Shown: positions 58,391-64,000 of the stretch, piece by piece
How the letters are laid out: the number at the start of each line of letters is the position of its first letter
How positions within the stretch are numbered: position 1 is the stretch's first letter
Origin: Cryptomeria japonica
Lineage: Eukaryota > Streptophyta > Pinopsida > Cupressales > Cupressaceae
NCBI RefSeq assembly: GCF_030272615.1
Contig: NC_081407.1
Coordinates: forward strand, 98,811,897-98,875,896
Direction of reading: 5' to 3'
Length of the DNA stretch: 64,000 nt
Notes under the pieces: model-generated
Seen by the model: the letters and a program-made list of their open reading frames with translations, nothing else
Database searches by the model: none
What the model was told of the DNA's origin: nothing
Made by a program: the position numbers and the translations under genes

Positions 58391-58465
58391 GCTATGGTGG
58401 ATGTTGCTAGAGAAGTTGGGGCAGATGCAGTTGCACATGGATGCACAGGAAAAGGAAATGATCAG
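58391..58465 (+). pseudogene. ASS: ASS copy B exon (AMVDV...GNDQ)
   Basis: 75 bp, with the same protein as the copy A exon 637-711. Only a silent change (AACGAT to AATGAT) is evident. Confidence 0.93.
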
Positions 58466-58544
58466 GTTTGGTTATGTAGGGATTTAGTTTTAAGAATTGC
58501 TGGCTTTTCATATAAGCTAAATCGAAGTGTTGTCTTTACTGCAG

Positions 58545-58730
58545 GTTAGGTTTGAGTTATCTTTCTTTGCACTAAATCCAAAGCTGAATGTTGTGGCACC
58601 TTGGCGTTAGTGGGATATAAAAGGAAGAGAAGATGCCATTGAGTATGCTAAGAGACATAGAGTTCCTGTTCCAGTAACTAAGAAATCAATTTACAGCAGA
58701 GATCGAAACCTATGGCATCTTAGTCATGAG
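58545..58730 (+). pseudogene. ASS: ASS copy B exon with in-frame TAG
   Basis: 186 bp. Codon 22 (58608-58610) is TAG, where copy A has GAG at the Glu of APWREW. Before it two other residues differ from copy A (Thr to Ser, Met to Lys). After it the frame is open and nearly identical to the donor at 58731. A message from this copy would end within the catalytic domain and be a candidate for nonsense-mediated decay. Confidence 0.93.
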
Positions 58731-59145
58731 GTGATATGAATTTCTTTCCTCTTGTTTTTCTGCGAGGTGCTTGCAAAGAGCTGTAGCTTCACTTAGGCAC
58801 AATGAGCTTTATAACTGCATTCATACGAACATGTGCATTGAGTACTGTGGTGACCATATATATCAACCGCCTTGGTTAATGCATCTATTAAGTGTGTTTG
58901 CATTGAAGGCTTTTGTACCCTCAAAGATGGTTTATCTATTATTTTGAGATCTGTCATTTTTTTGGTAGCTTCAATGTTAAATTATCAACCTTAATGCAAT
59001 GTATCATCTGGCTAATTTTCTTTTTATGTATCTGTTGGATTATGTGAACTTTAGCAGAACACATTAACTTTTTCCAGTTTTACAAATATCAAGATTTTAA
59101 CTGGCAAATAATAAAGGTATTGTTTGTAACTTTGTTATATTTTAG

Positions 59146-59234
59146 GGAGATATCCTTGAAGATCCAGCTAATGAACCACAGAGTGACATGTTTCTGATGA
59201 CAGTGGACCCAGAGAAAGCACCAAATGTAGCAGA
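59146..59234 (+). pseudogene. ASS: ASS copy B exon ([11 protein letters not shown]...)
   Basis: 89 bp, acceptor tttag and donor gtgagt. It encodes [20 protein letters not shown] and ends with the split GA| codon, as in copy A. The next exon is not found before 64000. Confidence 0.93.
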
Positions 59235-59830
59235 GTGAGTTTCTACATACCATCTTTTGAGATGCTATTTTATTTATAAATACTTTGGGCACTTAAGTTC
59301 TATGCAGATAATGATTTAGATATTCTGCAAGCAATAATTTATGAAAACAATGAGTTGAACAAGTTTATGTTGTTCGAATCTTGGAACGGAATTGTAGAAA
59401 ATTGCAAAAAATGAAATTTAAATGTAGTGTTTCACATCTTTTTCTGTCAAGGGTAACTGGGAACATTACCGGGCTGAGACTAGTTTTGGAAGGAACAAGA
59501 CCCAGTCTTGGATGTGTTAATAAATGTGCAGATTATTTTAATGTAATTTTTTGGACTTTGGGGGTCATTCTTCTGAATTTTCTTTACCATTGTATCACAA
59601 TTTTTTGGACAAGAACTATAAATTTGAATGTAACAACATAGACATATTTACTAATCTTATGTTGATTGCGTAAATTTATACAATTTCTTAAAATGTACAA
59701 AGCCATACAAAATGATAATGGTAGAGTTTGCAAGTTGTATTTTAAAGTCAAACAGATCACTCTACAAAAGCATAAATAAATAATAAATATATTCATCCTC
59801 TTCCAATATTTGCCCCTTCCTTGCTAGATT
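59235..59830 (+). other. Intron of copy B, alignable to copy A
   Basis: It is closely similar to 5746-6421 of copy A, with small deletions. No gene is seen. Confidence 0.75.
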
Positions 59831-61237
59831 CGTAATGTCCCCTTCTAAATTCTGACCTATGAATCATAAATTGCATAATTAGGGTTAAATATTATACCTT
59901 GTCAACTTAGAAACATAAGATTAAATGTAGAGTCCTGCACATAATAATGCAAATAGATACATTCCTTTGATAAATAAGCATGCAAGATTTACATTATGAT
60001 ATGAATTCCAATTTATATAGACATGATGTTTGGAAGGGGGATATTATGAGGACTGCTTTAGAGTCTCTCTACCCAAGCCCAAGAGTGGTTGTTTCCTTCA
60101 ACCTTCTTGCTCCACTTGGTGACTCTAACTGATCTCCTCATATATCAACCTTCTTCATGGCTTACTTCCTTGTGAGTTTGGGATGAGGCTGTAACCAGGT
60201 TGCTAGACTCCTCAAGGTAAGTGCTCTCAAGGTCCTAGACGCCTCTGGGGTTGTTCTAGGACAGCCAACTTACGAGTCTCTCGTAACCTCTCTATTACAC
60301 CTTCACTGCCTCCCTCACAAGTAAGTACTGTAATTCTGATTTAAATACTTTATATTTTTATCAGCATGTTCCTAAGGAATTTAGAATCCATGATTCATTA
60401 CATAGCCTTTCATATTATTGTATACATCTTGTATTCATTGCGTGAGATTACTAATAGTAATAATTGCTGAGATAGTATTTATTTGATTGTGTAAGTTACC
60501 ATTAATTGTAAATCAGTATTCAGTATATTAACCTGCTTATGTTATTTGTACCAGTTGTCTTATGATTGATGAAGTTATTTAATATTGTTCCTCTATGACT
60601 GTAATTCTGTGACTGTGGATCATAACAGCATACAGATATGATACTAGTAAGTAATCAGAATGCTTTGTCTAAATACCGAACTTGCTTGCTTGTGCGATCT
60701 ATCTTCTCCTGTGTCTCTATGCCCTCCTTGGCATGTGATGGCTGGTCTTTATATATCTCCGCCCTTGAATGGGAAGGGTGCTTGGGAGAGGTCGTACCTC
60801 TTGCCTTTTGGCAATCATACCCTCCCTTAAACTTGTAAAGAATGATTAGTTGATCGCACCCCTTCCATAACTTATCTAATTGCATTTATTGGTTAAGACT
60901 CAGTCGATATTCACTAGTGATTCTTGATTAGGAAATTCGCTGCTCTATTTCCTGACTTAATGTGTGATACTTAGTACTCTGAGAATATCTCCTTCTTATG
61001 CCCCATTTCAAATGAATTCTTCTCCCTTTTATATCATCCAATATCAGGGAGAAGTCATGCCTCTTCATTATCATTGCCCTTTTGAAAGGGTCACAACCCT
61101 TGAGCATTGATTATATTTTAATTATCTTTTATTCTAGGAATTGGTCTTGAACTATTTTCTTTATTTAATTCAATGATCATTATTTCCCTCAGACAAATAT
61201 TAAATGTCTTTCTTATTTAAACTGGTGTTATCTTATA

Positions 61238-61372
61238 TGTTGGTGTTGGAAATAAGCCACACCCGGACCGATGATGGACTGGTCCAAGAGGGGCCAGTAG
61301 CTCAGTGGTAGAGCACTCCAGCAGCGTATGGAAGGTCCTAGGTTTGAGTCCTAGCTGGTCCATGTCTCAACA
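61238..61372 (+). repeat. 5' LTR of the TRIM
   Basis: 135 bp. It differs from the 3' LTR at three sites: ACCGATGA against ACCGACGA, CAGCGTATGG against CAGCATATGG, and GGTTTGAG against GGTTCGAG. Confidence 0.93.
61291..61362 (+). other. tRNA-like sequence in the 5' LTR (Pol III A and B boxes)
   Basis: A full cloverleaf can be drawn. The acceptor is GGGCCAG with CTGGTCC (one G-U pair). The D arm is GCTC/GAGC with a 7-nt loop. The anticodon-arm CTCCA/TGGAA has one C-A mismatch and an 8-nt loop, GCAGCGTA. The T arm is CTAGG/CCTAG with loop TTTGAGT, followed by a discriminator A. The A box is TAGCTCAGTGG (61298-61308) and the B box region is GGTTTGAGTCC (61341-61351), one change from the canonical GGTTCGAGTCC found in the other LTR. 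The odd anticodon loop argues against a working tRNA. Its likely role is an internal Pol III promoter. Confidence 0.85.
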
Positions 61373-61385
61373 TGGTATCAGAGCC
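61373..61385 (+). promoter_or_regulatory. Primer-binding site of the TRIM
   Basis: TGGTATCAGAGCC, complementary to the 3' end of initiator tRNA-Met, immediately after the LTR with no spacer. Confidence 0.93.
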
Positions 61386-61436
61386 AGGTCCAGGCTAGGA
61401 GCCCCAAGCACACGAGAGGTGTAGCTTAAGGGGGGG

Positions 61437-61571
61437 TGTTGGTGTTGGAAATAAGCCACACCCGGACCGACGATGGACTGGTCCAAGAGGGGCCAGTAGC
61501 TCAGTGGTAGAGCACTCCAGCAGCATATGGAAGGTCCTAGGTTCGAGTCCTAGCTGGTCCATGTCTCAACA
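61437..61571 (+). repeat. 3' LTR of the TRIM
   Basis: 135 bp, the same length as the 5' LTR and three substitutions from it. It carries the second tRNA-like sequence (61490-61561). Confidence 0.93.
61490..61561 (+). other. tRNA-like sequence in the 3' LTR
   Basis: Same fold as 61291-61362, with B box GGTTCGAGTCC matching the consensus exactly and an anticodon-loop change (GCAGCATA). Confidence 0.85.
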
Positions 61572-61660
61572 TTATAAGCAAACCGTCTGGAATACAGTTT
61601 AAAGCCTTTGATGTTATGTAATCAATACTGCCGCGACTTCTCAGTTTGGTGGGGACATGA

Positions 61661-63030
61661 CTAGGCTCTATGCCTGCAGACTCTTTAAACTTCAGACAGA
61701 ACATCTTTAATGCCTGCCTTTAGGATCATAGATTTACATCTTCTTGAGCTTAATTCAAATCCTACGGGGAATTTGGAAGGAGCATAATGTTGTTGCCAAT
61801 AAGTATTAATTTTTTACTTTTTTTTTTGGCAATTTGAAAGGGAAATAATTTTATTTTCACTAGACCGATTAAGTTACACTGTAGTTTCATTCACAAGGCC
61901 ATGAGCTAATTACATTAAAAAAATCAAATATAGTTTACTGATTTAAATTTATATGAAAATGGTAATTATCAAAATTTGGATTTTAACAGTAACACTGTTG
62001 AAACCTGAGGCTGAGATCTCAATTTTGAAAGCAATATTTAAATTTTGTTGTCAATCTTGATAGTCAAGATAAAGTGCAGGTCCCATACTCCTCCCGTCTT
62101 ATTGTTTTACACTATTGCTTTCGTTTCTCATGTTGGCGGTTTCATGATATGATTAATAAAAATGTCTCTGGACATTTGTTAATAATAACACACAATTATG
62201 TCTATCTTGTATAGAAGTTGGAAGTTTTAAGCATCTTCTACCCTCTCCTCATGTCATTAACTATGTTTGTCCTGCATTTCTGTATGGAATCATCGGATTA
62301 GGATGGGCTGTAGGATGGATAGATTGAAGTATACGATACAGCTTATCATGTTCAAAATATTTGATTTGTTCGAGGGGTCAAAAATATTTCGGAATCGGTA
62401 ATTTTCAAACAAGAAAAAAAATCACTACAATTTCTTTAGGAATTGAATAGTGTGTACTGGATCAGACAAACCTGGCCAGTCCAAAAAATGGAGATCTGGC
62501 TGGGTTTAATAATTAATATTTTGGTATGCATTGTATCTCAATCTGTCTTAGACTAGAGAGATCAACATTATTATAGTACCCTTTTCCTGCATCTTTCTTA
62601 TGGAGATGTATTTGTGTCGTAGGCGATGCCAGGCAGTGTCACAATTTGATAATCTTTGCAACAGGCGTGAATTTTACAACATCTGTTGAAGGCCATAAAT
62701 GAGAATATATTTCACCAATGTTGAGATTCTCAATCGTCCTGTGCCTAGCTGCATTTTGTCTTCCTCCCTATCTACTAGACATCTTACATTCATTTTGATA
62801 CTACCAGTTCTAAACAGGTTTTCAGAAAGGAACAAATGCATGATCTACAGGCACAGGCACAACATAGGGTAAAAAACAAAAATATTACTCAAATATCAGA
62901 ATTTATTGGATTTTTAATCAGTATTTTCTTGGTGAAAATATCATTGACCAGTTTTTAATAGAAGTATCACAATATTTTTTGTGAATTCTTGACACTTTAG
63001 CAAGAAATGATTTTTGGCCATTTCTATGGT
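61661..63030 (+). other. Copy B intron with a further unmatched segment
   Basis: 61661-61960 aligns to 6431-6720 of copy A. From about 61962 to 63003 there is about 1 kb absent from copy A, without recognised ends. 63004-63030 (TTTCTATGGTTGGGAGC) matches copy A 6740-6762 again. Confidence 0.65.
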
Positions 63031-63503
63031 TGGGAGCTAAGTCACCAGGTTCGGCCGAATTTCTTCCTTGAAGTTCGAAATTTGCCGAACTTTAAAACGG
63101 AGTATAAAATTCGTTTAAATTCATATATTGAAAAAAGTAAATATTTTTTAATCGCGATTTTAGGGTTTTTTCGGTTTTTTTGTTATAAATGAGCTTTAGA
63201 AACCCACAATCTTCAATCCGTCATGAGTCATCACTGGAGAAGTGTGGAAGCCGAAGGAAGTCGTGGGAGAAGTGTGGAAGCCGAAGGAAGCGACATAGTG
63301 AGTTTGCCTCTGTTGTCTTGTTCGATGCAGTGAGTTTGCCTTGGCCCTCTGCCACCGTGTTCGACGCCCTACCGCTGCCACCGTTCTGCCGTGTTCGACG
63401 CCCTACCTCTGCTGCTGTTCTGTCGTGTTCGACGCCCTGCAGTCTCCTTGCCCAGGTAGGTTTCGCTGAAATTTTTAGGTTAGATTTTTTTTTTATTGGA
63501 TAG
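63031..63503 (+). other. Unmatched segment with short GC-richer repeats and a small open frame
   Basis: The match to copy A stops after GGGAGC. An open frame of 104 codons (63189-63503) contains two 30-bp direct repeats (GAAGTGTGGAAGCCGAAGGA, near 63237 and 63267) and three 34-bp units with GTGTTCGACGCCCT (63357, 63391 and 63425). The peptide resembles nothing I know and is probably repeat-driven. It may be the edge of another mobile element running out of the window. Confidence 0.45.
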
Positions 63504-64000
63504 AATCATAGAACTAATATTTTTAGGGTTATTCAAACAAAATATTTTGTTTATTTTGTATATTGTAATGTGACATTACAATATACAAAATAGACATTAT
63601 TTTGTGTATTGTTTATTGTTTATAATATTATATTATTTAAACAAAATATTATATTGTTTAATGTTTAGTTTTTATTAAGACATGATATATAGTTTAATAT
63701 TATTGTATTAAATTATTAATTGTTTTGACATGTTGTTTATTATTTATATTATTTGATTTTTAATTTTTATTTGTTTATAAAAGTTAAAATAAAATATAAA
63801 TAATTTTTATAGTGTTGTTTAAAAGAATGTAGTGTATTATTATTTTATTTTGTTTATAAATTTAGTAAACAAAAAATAAAAATTAGTATTTGTTTATTTT
63901 TTGTTAAAACATTTAGAATATATTAATAAATATTTTATTAAAATTTAGTATTTCTATTTTGAAAGGTTGAAATAAATGTAGTGTTTATTTTGTTTTTTAA
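63504..64000. other. Very AT-rich tail of the window
   Basis: Runs of TTTATTTTGTTTATAA type, and no gene. The copy B terminal exon is not here. It contains a 41-bp palindrome. Confidence 0.6.
63552..63592. repeat. 41-bp perfect palindrome
   Basis: TATTTTGTATATTGTAATGT (63552-63571), one G, and the exact reverse complement (63573-63592). It would extrude as a 20-bp hairpin. Confidence 0.95.

Larger units (their letters stand above)
45423..59234 (+). pseudogene. ASS: Argininosuccinate synthase, copy B, with a nonsense codon
   Basis: Six exons are seen: 45423-45561, 47796-47844, 57137-57319, 58391-58465, 58545-58730 and 59146-59234. All have GT-AG borders and compatible phases. They encode [20 protein letters not shown] (ATP-binding loop), [36 protein letters not shown] and [20 protein letters not shown], then the region shared with copy A. 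Exon 58545-58730 has TAG at 58608-58610 in place of the conserved Glu of WREW. No transit exon was found upstream and no terminal exon downstream up to 64000. Introns are swollen by insertions (9.3 kb between the second and third exons). Intact splice sites and an otherwise open frame point to recent inactivation. The alternative, a base error at 58608, would restore an apparently normal gene body. Confidence 0.85.
61238..61571 (+). mobile_element. Miniature LTR retrotransposon (TRIM) with tRNA-like LTRs
   Basis: A complete 334-bp element. Two 135-bp direct LTRs (61238-61372 and 61437-61571) start TGTTGGTGTTGG and end TCTCAACA, and are flanked by a perfect TSD, TTATA (61233-61237 and 61572-61576). 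Directly after the first LTR is the primer-binding site TGGTATCAGAGCC (61373-61385). Directly before the second is the purine tract AAGGGGGGG (61428-61436). The interior is only 64 bp and cannot code. The two LTRs differ at three positions. Each LTR contains a 72-nt tRNA-like sequence with Pol III boxes. Terminal-repeat retrotransposons in miniature are an established plant class that moves with enzymes from other elements. The Cassandra family carries 5S-rRNA-like Pol III sequence in its LTRs, which is the closest parallel I know. Confidence 0.93.
59831..61660. mobile_element. 1.8 kb LTR-like insertion in the copy B intron (solo LTR candidate)
   Basis: Copy A reads straight from GCTAGATT to CTAGGCTC with nine bases between. 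Copy B has 1.83 kb there. The ends are GTAATGTCCCC and GGGGACATGA, near-inverted and like the LTR ends of the 20300-26347 element (TGTAATATCC to GGGGACATTACA). A clean TSD and intact TG/CA ends are not visible, so a degraded solo LTR is the best but not the only reading. A miniature element sits inside it at 61238-61571. Confidence 0.6.

Noticed and set aside
17240-58610. A shared mutational cause for the three G-to-T changes (two LINE catalytic sites and the ASS nonsense codon)
   Set aside because: Three events selected because they were noticeable are not evidence of a pattern.
61291-61362. A genuine tRNA gene
   Set aside because: It is repeated exactly 199 bp away inside the LTRs of a mobile element, has an 8-nt anticodon loop with a stem mismatch, and no assignable anticodon.
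59831-61660. DNA transposon with terminal inverted repeats
   Set aside because: The near-inverted GTAATGTCCCC ends match the LTR termini of the 20300-26347 element, and neither a transposase nor a clean TSD is visible. The LTR reading was preferred.

Overview
The window is nuclear DNA from a seed plant. It has split genes with canonical GT-AG introns, kilobase-scale introns filled with transposons, and AT-rich intergenic sequence. The density and nesting of LTR elements and LINEs suggest a large-genome plant, possibly a gymnosperm, but no marker fixes the species.

The only recognisable host gene is argininosuccinate synthase (ASS, arginine biosynthesis, presumably plastidic), present twice on the + strand. 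Copy A (exons between 637 and 7712) enters from the left edge. Its four visible 3' exons are open and end in TAA. Copy B (exons between 45423 and 59234) has five exons homologous to, or upstream of, those in copy A, plus one carrying an in-frame TAG where copy A has GAG. Its terminal exon is not seen before the window ends. Intron sequence as well as exons is shared between the copies, so this is a DNA-level segmental duplication. Most differences between the introns are transposon insertions.

Layout. 1-7712: ASS copy A, with a 4.3 kb minus-strand LTR element (1092-5356, TSD TTGAG) in one intron. 7713-15315: intergenic, with a decayed Ty1-copia fragment at 13.3-14.2 kb. 15316-42569: one minus-strand LINE that appears split into collinear pieces. 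It is interrupted by a large plus-strand LTR element (about 17547-32288), which is itself interrupted by a minus-strand LTR element (20300-26347, TSD GTATC). A further 6.3 kb segment (about 35.3-41.6 kb) separates the LINE ORF1 halves. 42570-45422: AT-rich DNA with a possible copia LTR. 45423-64000: ASS copy B. One of its introns holds a 7.5 kb element (48462-56007, TSD CATTG) with a decayed reading frame of about 1,000 codons and 13 copies of a 33-bp hairpin motif. Another holds a 1.8 kb LTR-like insertion carrying a 334-bp miniature retrotransposon.

Most notable observations. (1) The miniature LTR element at 61238-61571 has two 135-bp LTRs, each containing a tRNA-like sequence with Pol III A and B boxes; it also has a primer-binding site, a polypurine tract and a perfect 5-bp TSD. 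(2) The 48462-56007 element has TG/CA ends and a TSD, but no second LTR copy was found. It can be read as a giant solo LTR with coding sequence in U3. (3) A 33-bp imperfect palindrome recurs 13 times at 165-177 bp spacing inside that element. All calls come from reading the sequence; no database or alignment search was possible.
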